Origin: CAYRLZ01 sp964425275
GTDB taxonomy: Bacteria; Hydrothermota; Tepidihabitantia; Tepidihabitantales; JBDRVQ01
NCBI GenBank assembly: GCA_964425275.1
Contig: CAYRLZ010000026.1
Span: 1 to 38,219 of the forward strand
Direction of reading: 5' to 3'
Length of the DNA stretch: 38,219 nt
Both the position numbers and the translations under genes were made by a program. The number at the start of each line of letters is the position of its first letter. The first letter of the stretch is position 1. The notes below the pieces were generated by a model. That model did no database searches. It was not told where the DNA came from and saw only the letters and a program-made list of their open reading frames with translations. Below, in pieces: positions 31,013-38,219 of the stretch.

Positions 31013-31516
31013 TCATCTTGACTTCCTTAGAAGCCTTTGCCTCACTTCTTGGAAAAAATTTATTGCCACCGCTGATGAATAATCAGGATAAGTCCAGGGC
31101 AACTTCTCAAAGGTTTTATTCTTATATAAAAGAGTAACCTCACAGAATATCCCCGCGCCTAAATATATCCGATGGGCATAATTCTTATGGGTCAAGAGGC
31201 AAAGGTTAGAGAGGGTAAGCAATCCTGGGTCAAGATTAAATTGCCGGCCACCCAATGGGTTTTGGAATTTTTTTTCTACTGCCAATGATTGAAGTTTTAA
31301 GTCCCGCATCGCCTCAGCCGGGAATGGCCGCAAAAATGAAACCCAGAGCCGAGAGAGATTTTTCCCCATCTCCTTTTCATAATAATCAGTGAAGTCAAAA
31401 GGGATGACTTCACTCCGCATCTCTTCCTCGCCCCAGATTTCTTCCAACAATTTAATCGGCAAATCTATCCTTTCAACTTCTTTTGTCAAAATCCCAAGGA
31501 TTATTTTTCCTAACAT
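31013..31516 (-). CDS. DUF4416 family protein
   Basis: The 167-residue product resembles DUF4416: PFDFTDYYEKEMGKNLSRLW near 39-58, NLDPGLLTLSNLCLLTHKNY near 95-114, HRIYLGAGIFCEVTLLYKN near 116-134 and WTYPDYSS near 141-148. Function is not known. It follows scpB by 6 nt in the lysine-linked operon. Confidence 0.8.
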   Translation of the reverse strand: MLGKIILGILTKEVERIDLPIKLLEEIWGEEEMRSEVIPFDFTDYYEKEMGKNLSRLWVSFLRPFPAEAMRDLKLQSLAVEKKFQNPLGGRQFNLDPGLLTLSNLCLLTHKNYAHRIYLGAGIFCEVTLLYKNKTFEKLPWTYPDYSSAVAINFFQEVRQRLLRKSR

Positions 31517-31522
31517 AAAAAT

Positions 31523-32194
31523 TCATTCTCCGGAATCTTCACCTTGGGAAAGAAAGGTCTCAATATCTTCCTTTTTGGGTAGGTCATCTAAACTGGCTAA
31601 TCCAAAATATCTTAAAAATTCTTGGGTTGTGCAATAGAGAAAAGGGGCACCCATTTTTTTTGCCCGCCCGGCAATCCTAATCAGCCTTCGTTCCAGAAGA
31701 AGCGAGATTGGTGAATCGGAATCAACATTCCGCAATTTCTCAATCTCCGGTTTGGTTATTGGTTGCGAAAAGGCGATTATCGCTAAAACCTCGCGCGCCG
31801 CCTTTGACAAACGCGGCCGCTTCTCTTTGAAGAGACCCCTAATCCAATTGGCATATTGGGGTAAGGTATAAAACTGATAACCCCCGGCCACCTTGTAAAT
31901 CCGAAAGGCATGTTTATCACGTTCGTATTCCTGATTTAAGGCATCAATTAAGTCAATCGCCTCCTTTTCGGTAATGGCCAGTAACCCAGAGATTTTATTA
32001 AGACCAATCGGCTCATTGGCACAGAAGAGAATTGCCTCAATGATGCGCTTCGGGTCAGGCGGTGAAGAGTTAAAACTTTTAACTTGGTTTAATATCTTCT
32101 CAATCGCCTTCTTCTGCCCCAAGAACTCCTGACGCAACTGGGGAAAGGTAGATGAGATTGGTGGTGAAAAACATTTCGCATCTCGGGGGTTCAT
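31523..32194 (-). CDS. scpB: segregation and condensation protein ScpB
   Basis: ScpB binds ScpA and stabilises the SMC complex. The 223-residue product shows the two winged-helix domains: IEAILFCANEPIGLNKISGL near 49-68, IYKVAGGYQFYTLPQYANWI near 98-117 and LSKAAREVLAIIAFSQPITK near 130-149, ending in the usual FLxYFGL motif (FLRYFGLASLDDLP). The ATG overlaps the stop of the upstream aspartokinase (ATGA), so translation is coupled. The first 45 or so residues are not conserved, and a later start is possible. Confidence 0.92.
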   Translation of the reverse strand: MNPRDAKCFSPPISSTFPQLRQEFLGQKKAIEKILNQVKSFNSSPPDPKRIIEAILFCANEPIGLNKISGLLAITEKEAIDLIDALNQEYERDKHAFRIYKVAGGYQFYTLPQYANWIRGLFKEKRPRLSKAAREVLAIIAFSQPITKPEIEKLRNVDSDSPISLLLERRLIRIAGRAKKMGAPFLYCTTQEFLRYFGLASLDDLPKKEDIETFLSQGEDSGE

Positions 32195-33393
32195 CTTTTC
32201 AGGCGAAATTTCCTTAAAAGCCTCTGTATCCCTTTTCTAATATCCTTCTTTTTTAAATAGAGAGTGATATTCGTCGCGGTGGTCGTAAAGGCATCAATAT
32301 GAATCCCTTCTTTCTGGAAACAATCAAAGACGGTCTTCAATATCTCCAAGTCCGTCCCGACCTGTGGTCCAATGAGTGAGATTGAACCAATATCCCGCTT
32401 CACCTCTAATTTTTCTCCCTTAACCTTTTCTTTTAGCCGTAAGAGAACCCCTTGGGCAACTCTTTCTTCGCTCTGCTTTAAAATGAAAGAAAGGTCAAAG
32501 CGATTATGGTAAGGAACGCCGTGGGCAAAGAAAAGCAACGGTATCTTATTAATTGCCAACTGAGAAACAACCTGAGAAAGGCAGCGGGAAACTTTGGGAA
32601 CCGAAAGCAAGGTGAAGCGAACTAAGTTCTTGCGATGAGTCAATGCTAAGACATTTGCCTTTTCCACTTCCTTCTTTTCTCTAATCATCGTCCCTCCTGA
32701 ATTTTTTAAAGACCGAACTACTATCTCTATATTATATTTATTGGCTAAAGCCAAGGCCCGGGGATGGAGAATCTCGGAACCTGACGAAGTGAGTTCTAAT
32801 CCTTCTTCATAAGAGAGTTCTTGAATTTGATTTAAGTTCTTAAATTCCTTCGGGTCTTCAGTATAGATACCTGAGACATCTTTGTAGATTTCACACCGTT
32901 TTGCTCGCAAAAAGGCGGCGAGTGCCACCGCGGTTATATCCGAACCGCCTCGCCCAAGGGTTGTTATCTCCTTTTTATAAGAGACACCTTGAAATCCGGC
33001 AACGACTGGAATAATATCCCGCCGCAGACATTGCTTTAAATGCCCCCCTTTTATCTCATAAATCCGGGCATCGGTATGCGTAGCATCGGTTATTATCCCA
33101 ACCTGAGAACCGGTAAGAGAAAGAGCCTTTACCCCTAAATCGCCGAGGGCAATTGACAATAAAGAGGCGGAAATCCTCTCCCCAACCGTCAAAAGCATAT
33201 CCAACTCTCTCTTCGGAGGATTTTGCGTAAAGGCCAGGGCAAATTTATGAAGCCTATCGGTTGTGCCACCGATGGCTGACACCACCACGCAGATTGCCTC
33301 GCCGGCCTTTTTTCTTTTGGCAATATGACTAGCGACTTCTCTTATCTTGGCAAGAGAAGATAAGACACTGCCCCCAAATTTTAAGACGACCAT
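32191..33393 (-). CDS. lysC: aspartate kinase (first copy)
   Basis: The 400-residue product has the standard monofunctional aspartokinase layout: VLKFGGSVLSSLAKI near 3-17, GFQGVSYKKEITTLGRGGSD near 133-152, YTEDPKEFKNL near 174-184, and two ACT domains (about 265-400, with FFAHGVPYHNRFDLSFI and SLIGPQVGTDLEILKTVF). It starts 2 nt after the dapL-like gene and overlaps scpB by 4 nt. It shares family motifs with the copy at 28423-29691 but is clearly not a recent duplicate. With the aminotransferase it probably feeds diaminopimelate synthesis for lysine and cell wall. Confidence 0.93.
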   Translation of the reverse strand: MVVLKFGGSVLSSLAKIREVASHIAKRKKAGEAICVVVSAIGGTTDRLHKFALAFTQNPPKRELDMLLTVGERISASLLSIALGDLGVKALSLTGSQVGIITDATHTDARIYEIKGGHLKQCLRRDIIPVVAGFQGVSYKKEITTLGRGGSDITAVALAAFLRAKRCEIYKDVSGIYTEDPKEFKNLNQIQELSYEEGLELTSSGSEILHPRALALANKYNIEIVVRSLKNSGGTMIREKKEVEKANVLALTHRKNLVRFTLLSVPKVSRCLSQVVSQLAINKIPLLFFAHGVPYHNRFDLSFILKQSEERVAQGVLLRLKEKVKGEKLEVKRDIGSISLIGPQVGTDLEILKTVFDCFQKEGIHIDAFTTTATNITLYLKKKDIRKGIQRLLRKFRLKR

Positions 33394-33395
33394 CT

Positions 33396-34571
33396 CTAAA
33401 CTTTACTTAAAAACTTATTAAGCCGCACCAGCCCGTCCTTTATATCCCTTTCCGGAACCGTGAGGGAAAAACGGAGATAACCCGCGCCGTATCTCCCGAA
33501 ACCAACCCCCGGGGCACAGAGAACTCCGGCATTTTTCAGAAGACGCGAACAAAAGGAGAGGGAGTCCTCACCGTTGGGAGTTTTTGCCCAGACATAAAAA
33601 GTTGCTTGTGGTCTCCTTATCTCCCAGTTTAGTTCCTTAACCCCGGAGAAGAAAATCTCCTGCCGGTGGGAATAAATCTCTCTTATTTTCTTAGCGATTC
33701 TTTCCGCATAAGTTAGGGCATAAACCCCGGCTTCCTGGACACAATTCCAAGGACCGGTATCAACATTTTGTTTAATGCGCAAAAGCGCGGAAATTATATC
33801 TCTATTCCCAACAACGAATCCTAAGCGCCAGCCCGCCATATTAAAGGTCTTAGATAGAGAATGAAATTCCACCGCTACCTCCTTAGCCCCGGGGACCTCT
33901 AAGAGGGAAGGCGGCGGGGATGCAAAGTATATCTCCGAATAGACATTATCATTAAATACCAAAAACCCTTCTTTATGGGCTAAGTCAACAACCTCTCTAT
34001 AAAACTCCTTAGGCGCGCAAGCACCGGTCGGATTATTGGGATAATTGAGCGCCAGGAGTTTTATTCTTTTCCCCTTTAACTCCCCAAGTTCGGGGAGGAA
34101 ATTATTCTCTTCCACCAGGGGCAGGATTTTTATCTTGGCACCAGCGAGCAGTGGACAATTCCGGTAGATGGGAAAAGAAGGGTCGCCAACCGCCACCGTA
34201 TCCCCCGGACCACAGATTGCCCAGAAGAGATGCGCAATCCCTTCTTTTGAACCAATCAACATACATACCTCTTTTTCCGGGTCTAATTCAACACCGAATC
34301 TTTTCTTATACCATCTCGCAACCTGCAAGCGGGTAATTATTAACCCCTCATAATTGGGGTAGCGGTGATTTTCTCCCTTCCTTAATGCCTGAATAAAATG
34401 CTGGATAATCTCCTTTTCTGGTGGTAAGTCAGGATTGCCCTCACCGAAGTCAAGCAAACGTCTGCCCCGATAATTCCTCTTCAACTCGTCTAATTGTTTG
34501 AATAAATAGGGTGGCAATTTGCTCAATCGGGAGGCGGCAAAGACCACCCCGGTTTTCTGTTTTCGGCTCAT
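33396..34571 (-). CDS. class I/II aminotransferase, LL-diaminopimelate aminotransferase-like
   Basis: The product is a fold-type I PLP aminotransferase of 391 residues. The ATG at 34571 is chosen because it has a good Shine-Dalgarno (GAGGAG) and the longer frame would run through tRNA-Ser. LLDFGEGNPDLPP near 39-51, ALNYPNNPTGA near 173-183 and the PLP Lys near 239 in HSLSKTFNMAGWRLG are as in DapL/AlaC-type enzymes. DapL converts tetrahydrodipicolinate directly to LL-diaminopimelate. The neighbours (aspartokinases and lysA) make a DapL role likely, but glutamate-pyruvate aminotransferase of the AlaC type cannot be ruled out. Confidence 0.8.
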   Translation of the reverse strand: MSRKQKTGVVFAASRLSKLPPYLFKQLDELKRNYRGRRLLDFGEGNPDLPPEKEIIQHFIQALRKGENHRYPNYEGLIITRLQVARWYKKRFGVELDPEKEVCMLIGSKEGIAHLFWAICGPGDTVAVGDPSFPIYRNCPLLAGAKIKILPLVEENNFLPELGELKGKRIKLLALNYPNNPTGACAPKEFYREVVDLAHKEGFLVFNDNVYSEIYFASPPPSLLEVPGAKEVAVEFHSLSKTFNMAGWRLGFVVGNRDIISALLRIKQNVDTGPWNCVQEAGVYALTYAERIAKKIREIYSHRQEIFFSGVKELNWEIRRPQATFYVWAKTPNGEDSLSFCSRLLKNAGVLCAPGVGFGRYGAGYLRFSLTVPERDIKDGLVRLNKFLSKV

Positions 34572-34613
34572 TCTTTCTTCTCCTCTAAACTCGGGCCGAG
34601 CGTATAGCATAAA

Positions 34614-34703
34614 CGGAGAGGGTGGGATTTGAACCCACGGTAGGGCTTTTGACCCTACACACGATTTCCAGTCGTGCTCCTTCGGCCACTCGGACACCTC
34701 TCC
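34614..34703 (-). tRNA. tRNA-Ser (GGA)
   Basis: A 90-nt tRNA with a long variable arm (TAGGGTCAAAAGCCCTA), as expected for serine. The acceptor stem is GGAGAGG with CCTCTCC, the anticodon loop CTGGAAA carries GGA, and the T-loop is GTTCAAATC. The discriminator is G and CCA is not encoded. It lies 42 nt upstream of the aminotransferase gene on the same strand, so the lysine operon may be co-transcribed with it. Confidence 0.95.
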
Positions 34704-34735
34704 TTAATAATTCCTATTCTCATCTTCAATATCTA

Positions 34736-34763
34736 AGAATAGGGAAAATATATCAACTGTCAA
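34736..34763 (-). promoter_or_regulatory. promoter of tRNA-Ser and the dapL-lysA genes
   Basis: TTGACA (34763-34758), a 16-nt spacer and TATTCT (34741-34736). The tRNA starts 32 nt beyond the -10, so a short 5' leader must be removed. It is back to back with the M14 peptidase promoter. Confidence 0.7.
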
Positions 34764-34767
34764 GTAT

Positions 34768-34795
34768 TTGAATTTTTATAATTTTAAGGTATAAT
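34768..34795 (+). promoter_or_regulatory. promoter of the M14 peptidase gene
   Basis: TTGAAT (34768-34773), a 16-nt spacer and a perfect TATAAT (34790-34795). An ATG occurs 6 nt later at 34802, the same layout as the leaderless genes in this window, and it opens a 10-codon reading frame. Confidence 0.7.
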
Positions 34796-34801
34796 CTATT
34801 T

Positions 34802-34834
34802 ATGAAAAAAATTCTATTGGGAGGTGGAATATGA
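34802..34834 (+). CDS. putative 10-residue leader peptide, overlapping the M14 start
   Basis: MKKILLGGGI followed by TGA. The ATG is 6 nt after the -10 box, as for the leaderless genes here. The stop TGA (34832-34834) overlaps the peptidase ATG (34831-34833) as ATGA. The peptidase Shine-Dalgarno (GGGAGGTGG) lies inside it. Whether it is translated is unknown; the frame is short enough to be chance. Confidence 0.35.
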   Translation: MKKILLGGGI

Positions 34835-37800
34835 GTAGTAGAAGAACTAACTACCCATTTTGGTTAATCGTTCTTTTCCTTCTACTCAATATCCAACCGG
34901 CAATTGCCGAAAAGGTTGAATTGCCGCCGGGACGGGAAAAACTGATAAAGGTGACGCTAACCTCTCCCCGGGAGAGAATTGAAGAGATGCAAAAGGCCGG
35001 TCTCTATATCTACGAAATTGGCGATGATTACATTATTGGAGCGGTGACTGAAGATAAGGCCTCTTATTTTACGGAAAGTTATCCAGTAGAGATTCTTATT
35101 CCGGATATGGAGGCTTATCACCAGAGACAGGCCCCTGGGGTAAACTTTGGCCGTTTTCATTCTTATCAGGAGATAGTTGATACCTTCAACATCATCGCCC
35201 AGAATAACCCGAATTTAGTCCGATTGGATACGATTGGTCGTTCGGTGCAGAACCGGGTATTATTAGCGATGAAGATTACCGATAATGCCGGGATTGATGA
35301 ACACGAACCAAGAATCATCTGGGATGGAACAACCCACGGTAATGAAAATATTGGCACTGAGGTCTGTTTCTATTTAGTGAGGCATCTCCTCTTGAATTAC
35401 GGGATAGACCCTTTAATCACCCAACTGGTGAACTCACGAGAAATCTGGGTTGTGCCAATTGTCAACCCGGATGGGATGGTGGCCAGGACGAGAGGGAATG
35501 CCAATGGCGTTGACTTAAACCGGGATTATGGTTATCTCTGGGATACAGGTTGGGGAAGTCCCGGCCCTTTTTCTCAACCAGAAATCTTAGCAATCAGGAA
35601 TTTTACTCAGATGGCACCATTTGTTATTTATACCACTTACCACTCCGGAACCGAGGCGGTGATGTGGCCTTGGGCATATTCAAAAAATGCCCCTTATGAT
35701 AGCCTCTTTATGTCCTTCTTATGCTCACGATATAGTTATTATACCAGATATCCGGCATTCCAAATCTGTCGCGGTCTATATGAGGTCCATGGCTCTTCTT
35801 CTGATTATGCCTATGGTGCGGAAGGTATGCTTTGTCTGGCGGTTGAACTCTGTTCACCCCATGTCCCGGATACATCCCGGATTGATACAATCTGTAAGAA
35901 GAATCTGAGTGCCAATTTAGAACTATTGAGGAGGTGTGCCTATGGCATCCGCGGAAGGGTTTACGACTCACTAACCAACCAGCCGATTAAGGCAATTGTT
36001 GAGATGCAACCGCCAAACTTTCCCATCTATACCGATTCTTGTGGTTATTATTTCCGCTACGCCCATCAGGGAACTTATAATATAAAGGTGATTGCCAACG
36101 GCTATCAAGAAAAGACAATTACCAATATCCAAGTGCCGGCTGATAGTTATGTCGTTTGTAATGTCCCATTGGTCCGGGATACGACAATTCCCCTCTTTGC
36201 CTACAAATGTGTCCTCTGCAATATTAAAGACCCTCCGGACCATTCCAATCAGTCGCTTACCGCCTTTGCCTTAAATAGAAGAGATAGTAGAAGATTATCC
36301 CTGGGCGTAAAAGGTTGGGCCGCTTTTGATATGCAGAAACCGATAATTAATGGTCCGGGTGCTGACTTTTATATCTATGAAGATGATTCTGACCCGGAGG
36401 CCTGCTCGGTATTTGTCTCCAATACCTGGAACGGACCCTGGAATTTCTGTGGACTTGATACCGGAACTACTGCCTATGACTTGTCAAGAGCCGGAGTGAG
36501 CAGTGCCCGCTACATCAGGATTGCGGATGACGGCGACGGCACCAATGGTCCAACTGGTGGTTTTGATTTAGATGCGATAGAAGGGGTTGTTACCAATGCA
36601 CCCTTTCTAATCCTGCAGGATAAAGTCATCTATGACCCTTCGGGAAATAATAACCGTAAATTAGACCCGGGTGAGACCGTGGAGTTGGTAACCATCCTAA
36701 AAAATATTGGTCGGTTAAGCGCCAATAATCTCTCCGGAATTCTGCGCACCCAAGACCCTTATCTAACCATCTTAGACTCAATTGGCACCTTCGGGAATAT
36801 CCCGCCGGATTCCCAAAGGGGAAATGACCCAGACCGATTTGTTGTTTATGCCAGTCCTTTTACCCCACGTGGTCGGGTGGTAAGATTCCTCCTTTATCTC
36901 TCTGGTCAGGGCTACCGAGATTCTTTAACCTTCACCTTAGAGGTTGGTGAATTTATGATTACCGACCCAATTCCGGATGGCGACCCGGCAATCTATTGGG
37001 CCTACGATAATATTGATAGCCTCTATCAACAAAGACCCCAATACCAATGGATTGAATTAAGAAACCGGGGGACGCAACTGCCAATAACCTCTGATGACCA
37101 GACGATAAGAATTCCCTTACCTTTCGTCTTCAAATATTATGGGCAGAGATTTACCGATTCCCTTTCGGTCTGCGGCAATGGCTGGATAGTTCCGGGAAGG
37201 GTAACATCAACCGTTAACGCCAATCAACCATTACCTGACCCAACTTCTAACAACCCCCATTCAATGATATGTGTGAACTGGGATGACTTAGACCCGCGTT
37301 ATGGTAATAAAATCTGGTATTTATACGAACCGGATTCCTACCGCTTCACAATTGAATGGGATTCGGTCCATTATTATAGCCCAAGAGAACGTTGGGATAA
37401 GTTTGAGATTATCGTCTATGATACAACCATCCCAACACCGACCGGCGACAATCGCATCGTGTTTCAATACTATTCGGCGAATAACTATACGAGCAATACG
37501 GTTGGGATAGAGAATAATAACTCAACCCGTGGGATATGTGGGCTTTATAACGGCACTTATCACCGTGCCCAGGCACCATTAGTTCCCAAAAGGGCAATTG
37601 CCTTTGGGACCGGTGAACCACAGGTCGGGATTTTTGAGAAAAAGATAACAAAAGTTAGCGATAGACTTATAATCCTACCCACCATTCTTAAAGAGAGCCA
37701 TAAACTAAATCCTCACCTCTCAGAAAAAGGGGAGGTAAAAATTACCCTCTATGATGCCCTGGGAAAAGTCGTAGAGCCCCGGAATTTACCCGCCGGCATC

Positions 37801-37863
37801 TACTTCCTCTGGTTAGAGAAAGGGGACATAAAAAAGAAAGGCAAAATAATCCTCCTGCCCTAA
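34831..37863 (+). CDS. secreted M14 zinc carboxypeptidase with T9SS-like tail
   Basis: This is a large exported peptidase of 1010 residues. A signal peptide covers about 1-27 (FWLIVLFLLLNIQPAIA). The M14 domain (about 100-395) has the zinc ligands in THGNENIGTE near 167-176 and YHSGTEAVMWPW near 270, and the catalytic Glu in CLAVELCSPH near 338. A carboxypeptidase-regulatory-like beta domain follows (about 396-470, GIRGRVYDSLTNQPIKAIVE), then a cysteine-containing beta domain and two more beta-rich regions with MICVNWDDLDP near 810-820. The last 60 residues read VKITLYDALGKVV and LPAGIYFLWLEKGDIKKKGK, a T9SS sorting-domain pattern. Probable role: digestion of external peptides. GGGAGGTGG just before the ATG is a good Shine-Dalgarno. 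Confidence 0.9.
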   Translation: MSSRRTNYPFWLIVLFLLLNIQPAIAEKVELPPGREKLIKVTLTSPRERIEEMQKAGLYIYEIGDDYIIGAVTEDKASYFTESYPVEILIPDMEAYHQRQAPGVNFGRFHSYQEIVDTFNIIAQNNPNLVRLDTIGRSVQNRVLLAMKITDNAGIDEHEPRIIWDGTTHGNENIGTEVCFYLVRHLLLNYGIDPLITQLVNSREIWVVPIVNPDGMVARTRGNANGVDLNRDYGYLWDTGWGSPGPFSQPEILAIRNFTQMAPFVIYTTYHSGTEAVMWPWAYSKNAPYDSLFMSFLCSRYSYYTRYPAFQICRGLYEVHGSSSDYAYGAEGMLCLAVELCSPHVPDTSRIDTICKKNLSANLELLRRCAYGIRGRVYDSLTNQPIKAIVEMQPPNFPIYTDSCGYYFRYAHQGTYNIKVIANGYQEKTITNIQVPADSYVVCNVPLVRDTTIPLFAYKCVLCNIKDPPDHSNQSLTAFALNRRDSRRLSLGVKGWAAFDMQKPIINGPGADFYIYEDDSDPEACSVFVSNTWNGPWNFCGLDTGTTAYDLSRAGVSSARYIRIADDGDGTNGPTGGFDLDAIEGVVTNAPFLILQDKVIYDPSGNNNRKLDPGETVELVTILKNIGRLSANNLSGILRTQDPYLTILDSIGTFGNIPPDSQRGNDPDRFVVYASPFTPRGRVVRFLLYLSGQGYRDSLTFTLEVGEFMITDPIPDGDPAIYWAYDNIDSLYQQRPQYQWIELRNRGTQLPITSDDQTIRIPLPFVFKYYGQRFTDSLSVCGNGWIVPGRVTSTVNANQPLPDPTSNNPHSMICVNWDDLDPRYGNKIWYLYEPDSYRFTIEWDSVHYYSPRERWDKFEIIVYDTTIPTPTGDNRIVFQYYSANNYTSNTVGIENNNSTRGICGLYNGTYHRAQAPLVPKRAIAFGTGEPQVGIFEKKITKVSDRLIILPTILKESHKLNPHLSEKGEVKITLYDALGKVVEPRNLPAGIYFLWLEKGDIKKKGKIILLP

Positions 37864-37964
37864 GACCTAAAAATGTTCTCTTTTTGGGATAAAGTCGACC
37901 ACTTAATCCAAAACCCCTCTCGGGCTAAGGGCCGCTTCGGAAATAAGACCTTTCCTCCACCCAA

Positions 37965-38173
37965 AATAGCACTCAGAATAGGAAAGAGAATAGAACCCAG
38001 AATAGCATCCCGAATAGGACAGAGAATAGCACCCTAAATAGGAAAAGGAATAGAACTTTCAGTAGGAAAGAGAATAGGATTAAGAGTAGGCAAGAGAATA
38101 GAATCCCCAATAGAACCCCGAATAGGCAAGAGAATAGGAAAGAGAATAGGGCTTTTAATAGCATCCCTAATAG
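37965..38173 (-). repeat. dodecamer array 2 (CTATT plus seven variable bases, 18 units)
   Basis: Read on the minus strand from 38173, CTATT (or CTACT) recurs at exactly 12-nt steps 18 times without an insertion or deletion. Examples are CTATTCTCTTTC, CTATTCTCTTGC, CTATTCGGGATG and CTATTAAAAGCC. The variable part is mostly pyrimidine-rich (CTCTTT) or G-rich (CGGGGT). Array 1 units such as CTAATTCTCTGC are the same pattern with one base shifted. A leader shared with array 1 precedes it. Confidence 0.85.
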
Positions 38174-38174
38174 C

Positions 38175-38218
38175 ACCCCCTATACCACCCAGTATCTTAC
38201 CGAAAAAATCCTATAAGT
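38175..38218 (-). repeat. leader of array 2, shared with array 1
   Basis: On the minus strand ACTTATAGGATTTTTT (38218-38203) matches 15 of 16 bases of ACTTATGGGATTTTTT before array 1 (15436-15451). TATAGGGGGT (38184-38175) is identical to 15458-15467. The space between the two motifs is 18 nt here and 6 nt at array 1, a difference of exactly one 12-nt unit. The window ends 1 nt beyond. Confidence 0.65.
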
Positions 38219-38219
38219 C

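Larger units (their letters stand above)
37864..38219 (+). other. 356-nt non-coding end of the window
   Basis: After the M14 stop there is about 100 nt without a clear feature, then dodecamer array 2 (37965-38173) and, at the edge, a leader-like sequence (38175-38218). A 67-codon frame through the array on the minus strand is a by-product of the repeat pattern in my view. Confidence 0.5.

Noticed and set aside
34572..34697. Upstream extension of the aminotransferase gene by 42 codons
   Set aside because: The extension reads through tRNA-Ser on the same strand. The ATG at 34571 has a good GAGGAG Shine-Dalgarno.
37973..38176. A 67-codon minus-strand frame encoding a Leu/Phe-rich tetrapeptide repeat
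   Set aside because: It lies wholly within the 12-nt array, starts at GTG without a Shine-Dalgarno and with a stop two codons upstream, and other frames of the array are also largely open. I treat it as a product of the repeat pattern and discuss it only as a finding.

Overview
This 38.2 kb window is a chromosomal segment of an uncultivated bacterium, moderately AT-rich by eye. Type IX secretion (T9SS) C-terminal tails of the form LPSGVYFYRLKAGEY...KMVKME, a secreted M14 peptidase with a T9SS-like tail, LapAB, FtsEX-EnvC and a BatA/DUF58 pair suggest a Gram-negative member of the FCB group. A lineage such as candidate division WOR-3 (Stahlbacteria) fits best, but this is inference from gene style because there is no rRNA gene in the window.

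Layout. (1) 1-930: a hicBA toxin-antitoxin module lying between two copies of the 3' end of a T9SS-tail gene. (2) 928-8069, minus: miaB-lapA-lapB-DNA methyltransferase-Fe-S helix-hairpin-helix glycosylase-like protein-mutS, packed as one operon. (3) 8157-9065, plus: a DUF6569/ARPP-1 protein that converges with no gap on a B12-type radical SAM gene. (4) 14122-9066, minus: ftsE-ftsX-envC-holB-radical SAM, preceded by a very small PBP4-type carboxypeptidase gene. (5) 14971-15713: a long non-coding block with palindromes and a 12-nt periodic array. (6) 22416-15714, minus: amrS-DUF362-scpA-DUF498-DUF72-nadA-nadE. (7) 25448-22607, minus: DUF58 and BatA-like genes. (8) 25520-27146, plus: tRNA-Phe, rpsT and a glycosyltransferase. 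(9) 34703-27183, minus: tRNA-Ser, dapL-like aminotransferase, aspartokinase, scpB, DUF4416, DUF366, DUF502, a second aspartokinase and lysA. (10) 34831-37863, plus: M14 peptidase, followed by a second 12-nt array that runs almost to the window end.

Themes. Lysine/diaminopimelate synthesis (two aspartokinases, DapL-like, LysA), NAD synthesis (NadA, NadE), the SMC partners ScpA and ScpB in two separate operons, and cell-envelope work (FtsEX-EnvC, PBP4-like, LapAB) make up the housekeeping part.

Three things stand out. First, a beta-class DNA methyltransferase overlaps a gene for an endonuclease III-like Fe-S protein, a pair that could be a restriction-glycosylase system or a methylation-linked repair system. 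Second, three intergenic sites carry exact 12-nt-period degenerate arrays, two of them with a shared leader sequence. Third, most transcription units start with TTGAC(A/T)-N16-(-10), and the start codon follows only 5-8 nt after the -10 box, so their mRNAs should be leaderless or nearly so.
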